Origin: Arthrobacter sp. StoSoilB20
GTDB taxonomy: Bacteria; Actinomycetota; Actinomycetes; Actinomycetales; Micrococcaceae
Assembly (NCBI RefSeq): GCF_019977295.1
Contig: NZ_AP024651.1
Coordinates: 372,001-436,000 of the forward strand
DNA length: 64,000 bases
Direction: 5' to 3'
Position numbers and translations under genes: made by a program. Shown in pieces: positions 52,257 to 60,503 of the stretch (position 1 is its first letter; each line of letters starts with the position of its first letter). Under the pieces are notes generated by a model. That model saw only the letters and a list, made by a program, of their open reading frames with translations, did no database searches and had not been told where the DNA came from.

Positions 52257-53876
52257 TCATTCCTTTGCTTCCAGTGCCAGATCGGCAGCCCTGTCCAGAT
52301 CGGCAGGGTCCTCCAGATCGGCAGGGTCCTCCAGATCGGCAGCCCTGTCCAGATCGGCAGGGTCCTCCAGACCAGAGTCCTCTGCCGGGATCGCGGGTTC
52401 ATCGGAAAGGCGTCCATCAGGCAGCAACAGCGCGGCAATGAAGCCCAGGATGTAGACGCCCGCCAGGGACAGGAAAACGGGAGAGAACACGTCGTGGTAA
52501 ATCGAGGCGATCTCTGCCTGCACAGACGGCCCGGCGGCATGGACCAGTGCCGGGGTGAGCGTGTGGGCATCCAGCCCGGCCGGCAGCAGCGACGCGACAC
52601 CGAAGCCCACCACTCCACCCACGACTGCGGATCCGATGGTGGATCCGATCTGGCCGCTCAGCCCTGCAGTTGCCGTGGCGGTGCCGAGTTCACTGCGTGG
52701 TGCGGCACTTTGCACGATTGCAACGGCAAGGCTCATGAACGCTCCCGTGCCCAGGCCCACGAACGCCATGATCGACGCCGGAACCCACAGCGGGACGCCC
52801 GCCGGGAGCAAGGACATAGCCCCGAGCCCGAGCGCTCCCATTATTGTCCCGACCAGCGGAAAGACGCGGTAGCGGCCCGTCCGCGATGCCAGCCAACCGG
52901 TCAGAAGGTTGCCCACCAACATGCCAAGCACGGTGGCGATGGGAACCAACCCTGAAATGGTGGCACTGACGCCATAAGCCATCTGGAAATATGTTGGCAG
53001 GTACGCCGTGGCCGAGATGAGCCCGGCACCCATGACCGCCGAGAGACCCACGCCCGCACTGAACGTACGGTTCCGGAACAGGCGGACCGGGATGATCGGG
53101 TTGCGTTGGCCACGCTCGACGGCGATCAGGCCCGCCAGCGCCGCGGCGCCGGCACCCACTGCGATCCACGCCCAGGAGTTTGCCGAGCTGAACCACGCAA
53201 CTGCCAGAACCACCGACACAAGGACAGCTGTAAGCAAAAGTGCACCAACGCCGTCGAACCGTTTTTTGCCTGCCGGTTCGATGTGCGGAACGGCGATCAA
53301 CGCCAGGACAAGTGCGGCCAACCCCACCGGGACATTGATCCAGAAGACCCAGGGCCACCCCCAGTTGTCCGTGATCAGGCCTCCCAGGAGCGGCCCGATC
53401 AGAATTGCCACCGGAAAAGCGGCTCCAATGAGTGAGAGGTACTGCGGGCGTTGCCTCGGCGTGGTGACCTCGGCAACGATCGTCTGCGACATCAGTTGGA
53501 GGCCGGCGGCGCTCATGCCTTGGAACACCCGGGCCGCAACCAGCTGCGTCATGTCATGCGCGAAGCCACAAAGGAACGACGCAGCAACAAAGCCGGCCAG
53601 CGCAGCCAGGAAGACAAGCCGCGGGCCGACCCGATCGCCCAGCCCTCCGAGCACCGGGAGCAGGACAGTGCTGGCCAGCGTATAGCCCACCACCACCCAG
53701 CTCATGTGCTGGAGGGCGCCAAGCTCGCCGGCCACCGTGGCCAATGACGTCGAAACGATGGTGTGGTCCAGGGCTCCAAGGAATGACACCGCCAGGAGCG
53801 CTGCCATGAGGAGCCGGAGGCGTGTGGCGGAGATCGGGAGCCTTTTGGTGCTGGTGCTGTTGCGGACTCCGGTCAC
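52257..53876 (-). CDS. MFS transporter, DHA2 family
   Basis: 539 residues with about 14 membrane spans; GALDHTIVSTSLATVAGEL in the first span and GGLGDRVGPRLVF as motif A mark an EmrB/QacA-type exporter. The C-terminal 35 residues are tandem repeats (EDPADLDRAADLEDPADLED) from an 18-bp DNA repeat at 52275-52375. Embedded in the glycoside operon and overlapping the TIM-barrel subunit gene by ATGA, it may export the freed, often phenolic, aglycone. Confidence 0.88.
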   Translation of the reverse strand: MTGVRNSTSTKRLPISATRLRLLMAALLAVSFLGALDHTIVSTSLATVAGELGALQHMSWVVVGYTLASTVLLPVLGGLGDRVGPRLVFLAALAGFVAASFLCGFAHDMTQLVAARVFQGMSAAGLQLMSQTIVAEVTTPRQRPQYLSLIGAAFPVAILIGPLLGGLITDNWGWPWVFWINVPVGLAALVLALIAVPHIEPAGKKRFDGVGALLLTAVLVSVVLAVAWFSSANSWAWIAVGAGAAALAGLIAVERGQRNPIIPVRLFRNRTFSAGVGLSAVMGAGLISATAYLPTYFQMAYGVSATISGLVPIATVLGMLVGNLLTGWLASRTGRYRVFPLVGTIMGALGLGAMSLLPAGVPLWVPASIMAFVGLGTGAFMSLAVAIVQSAAPRSELGTATATAGLSGQIGSTIGSAVVGGVVGFGVASLLPAGLDAHTLTPALVHAAGPSVQAEIASIYHDVFSPVFLSLAGVYILGFIAALLLPDGRLSDEPAIPAEDSGLEDPADLDRAADLEDPADLEDPADLDRAADLALEAKE

Positions 53877-54766
53877 GGCGCCCCGGCGATTCCGGCGTCC
53901 AATTGGCGGAGAAGGGCATGCTGCCGGCGCACCTGTTCGATGGAACGGTACGGCAGGCGGTCACCTTCATACTCGCTGGACAGGTAGCCCGACCATTCGT
54001 TGTCCTTCAAGGTTTGAAGGATCTCCTGCCACGGTATCTGGCCGTCAACGAGGTTCTCGTCAATGTCGAAGAACTTTGCCTGGATGAACGACACGTAGGG
54101 GAGGACATCCACCAGGTCCGACATCGGGACGGCGAGGGGTTTACGCCAGCCTTCCTCCTGGGCTTCTTCGCTGAGGCCGTCATGCTTGGCGGTGGTGATT
54201 GCCCTTTGGAAGATGCCGGTATCGATCAACAGGCGGAAGTTCTTGGACCCGGTCCGCTCGATGAATTCGATGTACTCGTCCACCACCGGGTGCTTGATGG
54301 GAGTGGGCGCATGGATTTCCGGGCAAATGATGAGGTCCAGCTCGGCTGCCAGGTCCAGGTTGCGTTCGATCACCTCTTCCCAGATCGGATGCGGGCGCAG
54401 GTCCATGGACACCACACCGATCTTGGGGCGGACCGAGGTGAATCCGAGCCGATGGGCCAGCCGGAGATCGCGGGCAAGCATCACAGCACCCTCATCAGCT
54501 GTGAGGTCGCGGTGGCGCCACATGCTGGAATCGATCCAGGACCCGTAGTTGGTAGGCTCCAGCTGGTATTTTTCGAGCAGCCCGAACCATTGGTCGATCC
54601 ACGTGGTGGACGGTTCCGGATAGTTGGGCACGTGACCTTCGCCCAGGATCTCGATCCCGGTGGCGCCAATGTCAGCTATTTGTGCCATGGCGTCTTCGAG
54701 GGTGAGGACGGTGTTCATATCACCGGTGTAGCTGTAGAGGGAGACGCCGTACTTGAGGTTGCTCAT
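53873..54766 (-). CDS. Xylose-isomerase-like TIM-barrel enzyme, probable C-glycoside deglycosidase alpha subunit
   Basis: 297 residues, sugar-phosphate isomerase/epimerase fold. Candidate metal ligands E150 (IICPEIHAP), D182 (LLIDTGIF), Q229 (FIQAKFF) and E265 (LSSEYEGDR). The third position, usually His in this superfamily, is Gln here. The gene overlaps a DUF6379-type small subunit, which overlaps a GMC oxidoreductase; this trio is the arrangement of bacterial C-glycoside-cleaving systems (CarB/CarC with CarA, DgpB/DgpC). The alpha subunit abstracts the proton next to the 3-keto group so the aglycone leaves. Action on O-glycosides is also possible. Confidence 0.85.
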   Translation of the reverse strand: MSNLKYGVSLYSYTGDMNTVLTLEDAMAQIADIGATGIEILGEGHVPNYPEPSTTWIDQWFGLLEKYQLEPTNYGSWIDSSMWRHRDLTADEGAVMLARDLRLAHRLGFTSVRPKIGVVSMDLRPHPIWEEVIERNLDLAAELDLIICPEIHAPTPIKHPVVDEYIEFIERTGSKNFRLLIDTGIFQRAITTAKHDGLSEEAQEEGWRKPLAVPMSDLVDVLPYVSFIQAKFFDIDENLVDGQIPWQEILQTLKDNEWSGYLSSEYEGDRLPYRSIEQVRRQHALLRQLDAGIAGAP

Positions 54767-55179
54767 GCGAGGACCGTGACCTTTCGCTGGGACGTGAAAA
54801 TTGACGGTTGGAATTCAGCTGGAATGTAAGGTGCGTGCAGCGCGATATCAACGCGCACATCGTGGACACCTACGGCCAGGCCGCCTGCGAGCGGCACCAT
54901 GACGGTGGCCAGTTCATCGAGCTGCCAGCGGACATCGGTGGACCGGCGCAGTTCCTGGATGCTGAAAGTTCGTCCCTGGAGTGTCCAGCGCGGTACTTCC
55001 CGGCTCCATTCCTGGCCGTCTACGGTGACAGCCACGCCGTCGATGAGGCTTCCCCAGACGCCCCGGTAATTGGGCATGCGCAGGGCTATTTCGAAGCCCA
55101 CCGTGTCCGTTCCTTCCTGGACGTTGCGAAAGCCCCGGCTTTGGATCAGTTCTCGTTCGAGGACCATGTTTTTCCTCAC
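54763..55179 (-). CDS. DUF6379-like small subunit, probable C-glycoside deglycosidase beta subunit
   Basis: 138 residues, predicted beta-rich. The sequence opening LIQSRGFRNVQEGTDTVGFE and the segment GVAVTVDGQEWSREVPRW match what I know of the beta subunits of C-glycoside deglycosidases, which cap the alpha subunit's active site. It overlaps the GMC gene upstream and the alpha-subunit gene downstream by ATGA, so the three are made together. On its own the sequence has no recognisable catalytic motif; the assignment leans on context. Confidence 0.78.
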   Translation of the reverse strand: MRKNMVLERELIQSRGFRNVQEGTDTVGFEIALRMPNYRGVWGSLIDGVAVTVDGQEWSREVPRWTLQGRTFSIQELRRSTDVRWQLDELATVMVPLAGGLAVGVHDVRVDIALHAPYIPAEFQPSIFTSQRKVTVLA

Positions 55180-56729
55180 TTCTCTGTTGACGTGGTGTTG
55201 ATTGATTCAGCAATATGGCGTGCGCCGGCGACGGCCAGGGCCACACCGGTCAAGGTGGGGTTGCAGGCCGTGGGGGTCGGAATGACACCGTTGCCGGCAA
55301 CGAACAGGCCCCTGACATCCCAGACCTGCCCGGTGGGATCGCAGACGGCAGTTCCGTCGTTGGTGGTGCCCATGCGCAAGGTGCCTTGGTAATGCAGTGA
55401 GGCCCCGGCAGGGAATGTGAGCGGTTCTTCCCCGAGCGGCTCTCCCAGGGACCGCGCAGCGGCGATCACAGATTCGCGCGCAGCAGACAGCGTCTGCTCA
55501 TCACGTTCGGTGAAGGTGTAGTGGATGTTCATCGCAGGCAGCCCGTATGCGTCCGTGGTGTCTTCGGAGAACTCAACGCGATCGGAGGCCTGAAGGTCCT
55601 TGGCGCAGAACCATCCAAGCCCCACGATCGAACCCGGGATGACGTCACCTGAGATCGGCACCGGCGAGGCATCGAGCTGCATGACCTGCCCATGGAAGGG
55701 CTGCTCATCGGTGAACGGCACCCAGCTGACACCGCTCTGGGCGGTGATGGTGGTGTCGCGTGAGGAGGCCGCCGGAGTATCGTCCCCGACGCCGGTCAGC
55801 CGGACAGCGTGGACAATCTGCGGCTGGTCATTGAGGTAACGGCCCAGTGCTTCCGGGCGGATACCGGAGGCGAACAGCAGCTGCGGGCCGCGCAGGGCAT
55901 CCGCGGCAACCACGACGTACCCGGCCGCAATTTCGTGCTCGTCTCCGGTCTTGTCGTCACGCACCCGTACGCCGCTGACCTCGTTCCCGGCGGTCAGCAC
56001 CCGGACGACAACGCTTTCGTCGAACAACTGTGCCCGGGGATTGTTTCGCGTTTCGTCGCCGAACACCACGTCCGCTCCGGACCAGATGAACCGGCCGTCA
56101 TCGGTGCGGCGGACCGCCAGCGGCATGGGCTGGACCTGACGCCCGGGTGCGCGGCCGCCGTCGAGCGCTGCGGACAACCGCGAGCGGACGAGGTCGGCCA
56201 GCGGAGCGTCAGCCAAGGCCTCAGCACTCACGGAGAGGAGGCGTTCTGCCTCCGTCAGGAGCTCATCCATGTCCGGGAGGAAGGCGATGCGCTCGCTTCC
56301 GCCGGGACGGGGGCACGCACCGGTCCAGTGGGCTGCCATGCCGCCAACATTGCTGGAGAAGGCGAGGCCAGGCAGTCCTGCCTCGCCCGGCTGCTGCCAA
56401 CCGTCGTCGAGGAGGAAAGTGCCTGGCCGCACCGGCCGGGCAACATCGCGGGCATACTCAGCGAGGTCCCCTCCTGTTGGCACGGCACTGACTTTTCCTT
56501 CCGAACGGCGCTGGGCGGCTTCGCGGTCCTCCACGCTGGCGATGTTCTTCACGTGCGAACCGGGGGGATCGCTGATGGTTGGACCGGCCTCGAAGATGGC
56601 AATGGATGCCTCGGGGCTGAGTTCGGAAAGGATGCGTGCATACGTTGCACCGGCGGGGCCGCTTCCAATGATTGCGACGTCGACGCGGGCTGGATAAGGG
56701 CGCGCTGAAGGTACTGCTGTGGTGGTCAT
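55176..56729 (-). CDS. GMC flavin oxidoreductase, probable glycoside 3-oxidase
   Basis: 517 residues. FAD motif DVAIIGSGPAGATYARIL near the N-terminus, and the C-terminal catalytic pair H446 (SLHYQGTLRMG) and N490 (CNPTLTG). The layout resembles pyranose oxidase and the CarA-type C-glycoside 3-oxidases. It would oxidise the glucose C3 hydroxyl, giving the 3-keto glycoside that the two-subunit lyase can cleave. No signal peptide. Whether it uses oxygen or another acceptor cannot be told from sequence. Confidence 0.85.
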   Translation of the reverse strand: MTTTAVPSARPYPARVDVAIIGSGPAGATYARILSELSPEASIAIFEAGPTISDPPGSHVKNIASVEDREAAQRRSEGKVSAVPTGGDLAEYARDVARPVRPGTFLLDDGWQQPGEAGLPGLAFSSNVGGMAAHWTGACPRPGGSERIAFLPDMDELLTEAERLLSVSAEALADAPLADLVRSRLSAALDGGRAPGRQVQPMPLAVRRTDDGRFIWSGADVVFGDETRNNPRAQLFDESVVVRVLTAGNEVSGVRVRDDKTGDEHEIAAGYVVVAADALRGPQLLFASGIRPEALGRYLNDQPQIVHAVRLTGVGDDTPAASSRDTTITAQSGVSWVPFTDEQPFHGQVMQLDASPVPISGDVIPGSIVGLGWFCAKDLQASDRVEFSEDTTDAYGLPAMNIHYTFTERDEQTLSAARESVIAAARSLGEPLGEEPLTFPAGASLHYQGTLRMGTTNDGTAVCDPTGQVWDVRGLFVAGNGVIPTPTACNPTLTGVALAVAGARHIAESINTTSTEK

Positions 56730-56783
56730 GCTGTTCTCCAGGAGTCTGTAGAAGGGAGGGCGCCAGGGCCCTTGGGGGATTAC

Positions 56784-57668
56784 TCAGCCGGCATTTGTGG
56801 AAAGTGCGGGTTGAGTGTCGAGAAACAGGCGCCGTTCCCGACGACGCTCGGCTTGGCGGGCCGGGTTGGCGATGGGCGAGGCGAGAAGGAGGGCCTTGGT
56901 GTAAGCGTGGTCCGGCTGGGCAATAACGTGGTCCGTGGCTCCTGCCTCCACAATTTCTCCGCGTCGCATCACCGCGACGCGCTGGCTGATATGCCGCACC
57001 ACGTCGAGGTCGTGCGTGACGAACAGGAGCGAAACACCGGTCTGCTCCTGTATGTCGGCGAACAGTTGGAGGACCCGCGCCTGGGTGGACAGGTCAAGTG
57101 CGCTGACGGGCTCATCACACACAATGAGCTTGGGACTCCGGCACAAGGACCGGGCGATTGCGATGCGTTGCCGCTGGCCACCGGAGAACTCCCGGGGGTA
57201 GCGGGTGCTGGCGTTGGAGGGCAGATTCACCACATCCAGGAGTTCCCGGACCCGCCGTTGGGCATCAGCCCTGGAGGTGCCCGATACCTGCATGGGCTCC
57301 GACAAGATGTCGCTGATGGTCATTGAAGGATTCAGGGAGGTGTAGGGATCCTGGAACACCACCTGGATATCGCTGCTCAGGGCCCGGCGTTCCTTCTTGT
57401 TGAGCTTGGTGATGGACCTGCCATCGAAATGGATGTCTCCACCGCTCACGGGAGCCAGGCCCAGCACGGCACGGCCGATTGTTGATTTGCCCGAGCCGGA
57501 CTCGCCCACCAGCCCCAGGGTTTCGCCGGGCTTGATGTCCAGGCTTACCCCTTGCAAGGCCCGGAATGTGCGTTTCCGGCCGAACCCGCCCACCTTGTAG
57601 TCCACTGTCAGGTCAGTGATCCGCAGGAGGGGCTCAGCGAGGGTTGGGGTTTGGTTGACGGAAGTCAT
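56784..57668 (-). CDS. Oligopeptide/glycoside ABC importer ATPase (DppF type)
   Basis: 294 residues. Walker A GESGSGKST, Q-loop VFQDPYTSLNP, signature FSGGQRQR, Walker B LIVCDEPVSALD and switch VTHDLDVV; the C-terminal region carries the oligopeptide-type extension. Second ATPase of the importer. It overlaps the fused permease-ATPase gene by ATGA. 54 bases separate it from the GMC gene. Confidence 0.92.
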   Translation of the reverse strand: MTSVNQTPTLAEPLLRITDLTVDYKVGGFGRKRTFRALQGVSLDIKPGETLGLVGESGSGKSTIGRAVLGLAPVSGGDIHFDGRSITKLNKKERRALSSDIQVVFQDPYTSLNPSMTISDILSEPMQVSGTSRADAQRRVRELLDVVNLPSNASTRYPREFSGGQRQRIAIARSLCRSPKLIVCDEPVSALDLSTQARVLQLFADIQEQTGVSLLFVTHDLDVVRHISQRVAVMRRGEIVEAGATDHVIAQPDHAYTKALLLASPIANPARQAERRRERRLFLDTQPALSTNAG

Positions 57669-59491
57669 CGTGCACCTTCTGTCTCGGCGGTCAGGCCTGG
57701 GTCGATGGGGTGGTGGCCCGGAGTGTCCGACGTCGAATCGAGCGCAGAGTCCAGGAGGAGGCGCGTGTACTCTTCCCGGGGGTTCGCGAACAGGTCATTG
57801 ACTGCGGCTACCTCCACGATTTCTCCGTTGCGCATCACGGCCACTTGGTCGCAGAGGTCGGCTACCACACCGAAGTTGTGCGTCACCAGGACCACGCCCA
57901 TGCCGCGTTCTGCCTGGAGGCTGCGGATGAGGTCCAGCACGTCCGCCTGGACTGTGACATCCAGTGCGGTGGTGGGTTCGTCGGCGATCAGGAGCTCCGG
58001 ATTGCAGGACACAGCTCCTGCGATGAGCACCCGCTGCGCCATTCCGCCGGAGACTTGATGCGGGTAGGACTTGAAGACGCGCTCGGGATCGGGAATGCCA
58101 ACGCGGGCGAGGAGTTTGAGGGCTTCGTCCTTGGCGGCCTTCGCCGAAATGCCCAGGTGGTGCTGCATTGGCTCGGTGAGTTGGGACCCTATGCGGAAGG
58201 CGGGATCGAGGTTGCTCATCGGTTCCTGGGGAATGTAGCCGATCCGGGCGCCGCGCAGGCGGTTGCGCTCCTTCGGAGTCATCCCCAGCAGGTCCGCTCC
58301 GGCGAAACTCAAGGTTCCCGCAGTCATGTCGGCTTGTCCGGGCAGGAGCCCGAGGACCGAGAAGGCAGTTTGCGATTTGCCCGAACCGGACTCTCCCACC
58401 AGGCCAAGGATCTGGCCGCGCTCCACCCTCAAGGAAATGCCCTTGACGACGTCGGCCTTCCCACCGTTGGGGCGGGGATAGGAAACCCGGAGGTCGTTGA
58501 TGACCAGGAGCGTGTCTCCCGGGTCCACGGGTGCCTTTTCCAGCGGCCGTGCCGGTTCCGGAGTGGAAGCGGTGCGTTTGGCAGTCTTGGCGCGGCCGGC
58601 CGTAGAGCCGTAATTCGCCAGGGCGTCGCGGAAGCCGTTGCCCACCAGGGTGCAGGCCATGACGGTCAACACCAGTGCGACACTTGGCCAGAGCAGCAAC
58701 CAGGGAGCGTTGAAGATGTTCTGTGATGCGTCATTGAGCATCAGGCCCCAACTGGCTGTGTCGGAGGAGCCGAGGCCAAGGAAGGCAATGCCTGCCTCGA
58801 TGCCGATGCCGGCACCTGCCAACAGGGCCGCCTGGATGATGGTGGGCGTGATGACCACCGGAAGGATGTGGCGGACCATGATGCGGATGTCGCTCAACCC
58901 GGAGACCCGGGCAGCGTCCACGTACAGCTCTTCCCGTACGGCCCGGACCGAGCCACGGATCAGTAGGAACACCGATGGGGCGATCAGTATGCCGAACACC
59001 ACCAGTGCCAGTGAGGTACTGCGTCCAACTCGGGCCAGCACCACCAGGAGCACCACGATGGCCGGCAGGGAGAGGAGCGCGCCGCTGATCCACATGCTGA
59101 CGCCGTCGATCCATCCCTGGCGGTAACCTGCCAGGAGTCCGGTGGGTACGCCGATCAGCAAGCTCACGGCGATGACGATCGCGGCACTCAAAAGGCTGGT
59201 TTGGGCGCCGTACACGAGGTTTGCCAGGACGTCGCGGCCCACACCATCAGCGCCCAGCGGATGCTCGGGAGTGAACGGGGGCGCGAGTACATCAGCGAGG
59301 CGCGTGGCGGTGGGGTCGTAGGAGGAGATCAACGGTGCGAGGACCGCAACCACGGCCAGCAGGACCAGGAACACCAGTGAAATCACTGCGGCAGGTTCAC
59401 GAAGGAACTTCTTGAACAGGTTGTCGGCCTGGGGTGCGGAGCCGACCACTTCCAGCGACTTTCGGGTGCCGGTGACAAGGTTATCGGTCAT
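57665..59491 (-). CDS. Fused permease-ATPase (DppC-DppD type)
   Basis: 608 residues. Residues about 1-305 are a DppC-type permease (HPLGADGVGRDVLANLVYG, then EAA loop YVDAARVSGLSDIRIMVRHI). After an Ala/Pro/Lys-rich linker, residues about 330-580 are a complete ATPase (GESGSGKSQ, YIPQEPMSNLDP, VSGGMAQRVLIA, LLIADEPTTALDV). These functions are often separate genes; fusion fixes one permease to one ATPase. Overlaps both neighbours by ATGA. Confidence 0.93.
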   Translation of the reverse strand: MTDNLVTGTRKSLEVVGSAPQADNLFKKFLREPAAVISLVFLVLLAVVAVLAPLISSYDPTATRLADVLAPPFTPEHPLGADGVGRDVLANLVYGAQTSLLSAAIVIAVSLLIGVPTGLLAGYRQGWIDGVSMWISGALLSLPAIVVLLVVLARVGRSTSLALVVFGILIAPSVFLLIRGSVRAVREELYVDAARVSGLSDIRIMVRHILPVVITPTIIQAALLAGAGIGIEAGIAFLGLGSSDTASWGLMLNDASQNIFNAPWLLLWPSVALVLTVMACTLVGNGFRDALANYGSTAGRAKTAKRTASTPEPARPLEKAPVDPGDTLLVINDLRVSYPRPNGGKADVVKGISLRVERGQILGLVGESGSGKSQTAFSVLGLLPGQADMTAGTLSFAGADLLGMTPKERNRLRGARIGYIPQEPMSNLDPAFRIGSQLTEPMQHHLGISAKAAKDEALKLLARVGIPDPERVFKSYPHQVSGGMAQRVLIAGAVSCNPELLIADEPTTALDVTVQADVLDLIRSLQAERGMGVVLVTHNFGVVADLCDQVAVMRNGEIVEVAAVNDLFANPREEYTRLLLDSALDSTSDTPGHHPIDPGLTAETEGAR

Positions 59492-60429
59492 GAGACACGA
59501 ACTTTCGGATTGATCCAGCCTTGTGCCAGATCGACGAGGAGGTTGACGACGACCACCAGCACCACCGTGACCAGGACGATCCCGAGCACAACGGGAAGGT
59601 CGCCGCGGCCGGCAGAGTTGTTGGCCTGGGTGCCGATTCCGGGGATGTTGAAAACTTTCTCAATGATCACCGAACTGGAGATGGCCACGATGAACATCAG
59701 GGACACGGTGGTGAGGCTCGGACCCGCTGCGCTGCGCAAGGCATGCTTGACCACGACGCTTCGCTCGGGGAGACCGCGGCTGCGAAGCGTCCGGACAAAG
59801 TCCTGCTGCATGACATCGATCATCGATCCACGGACCTGCAGTGCAATGGAAGCCAGGGAACCCAACGCCAGTGCAATGACCGGGAGCGTGATGGAGGCCA
59901 GCCATTTGCCGGGGGAGTCGGTGAAGGCCGTGAAGCCCGTGGCCGGCAGGAGGCGAAGTTGAACAGCGAAAACCAAAGCCAGGACCAGTGCTACCAGGAA
60001 GCCGGGAATTGCCTGGACCAGGGTGGATGCCACCTGGAGGCCGCGATCCAGGCGGCCCCGGCGCAACGCCGCGGTAACCCCGATCAACGTTCCGAAACAG
60101 GCGGCGAGGATCAGTGATCCGATCACCATGGACAAGGTGGGAGGAAGTGTTTGGGAAAGCAATTCCCCTACGGGCTGGTTGGTGAACCAGGACCGGCCCA
60201 AGTCTCCGCGCACGGCCGATCCGAGCCACTGGAAGTATTGGGTGATCAACGGTTCATCAAGGCCCAGCTGTTGGCGCTTGGCCTCCACTTGTTCGGCCGA
60301 AGCCACAGGCCCCAGCACCTGGCGTACAGGGTCCTGCCCCGTGAGGTTCAAGAGGAAGAACGTCGCTGTGGAAATAACGAACATGAGCACCAGTCCTGAG
60401 GCCAGGCGGCGAAGGATAAACATCAGCAC
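59488..60429 (-). CDS. ABC importer permease (DppB type)
   Basis: 313 residues with six membrane spans. The opening SGLVLMFVISTATFFLLNLTG in two parts, the periplasmic YFQWLGSAVRGDLGRSW and the EAA loop DFVRTLRSRGLPERSVVVKH are classical DppB/OppB. Partner of the permease part of the fused gene that overlaps it. It is separated from the binding-protein gene by a strong hairpin. Confidence 0.93.
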   Translation of the reverse strand: MLMFILRRLASGLVLMFVISTATFFLLNLTGQDPVRQVLGPVASAEQVEAKRQQLGLDEPLITQYFQWLGSAVRGDLGRSWFTNQPVGELLSQTLPPTLSMVIGSLILAACFGTLIGVTAALRRGRLDRGLQVASTLVQAIPGFLVALVLALVFAVQLRLLPATGFTAFTDSPGKWLASITLPVIALALGSLASIALQVRGSMIDVMQQDFVRTLRSRGLPERSVVVKHALRSAAGPSLTTVSLMFIVAISSSVIIEKVFNIPGIGTQANNSAGRGDLPVVLGIVLVTVVLVVVVNLLVDLAQGWINPKVRVS

Positions 60430-60473
60430 GGCAGCTCCTTGGGCTTCGGAAGATGAATGGATTGGCAGGGGGA

Positions 60474-60497
60474 GGCCGGCCCGGGAACGGGCCGGCC
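60474..60497 (-). terminator. Attenuator hairpin after binding-protein gene
   Basis: GGCCGGCCCG (60474-60483) and CGGGCCGGCC (60488-60497) form a perfect 10-bp stem with a 4-base loop, six bases after the SBP stop. Such hairpins stabilise the upstream mRNA or partly terminate, giving more binding protein than permease. Confidence 0.75.
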
Positions 60498-60503
60498 ACC
60501 CAC

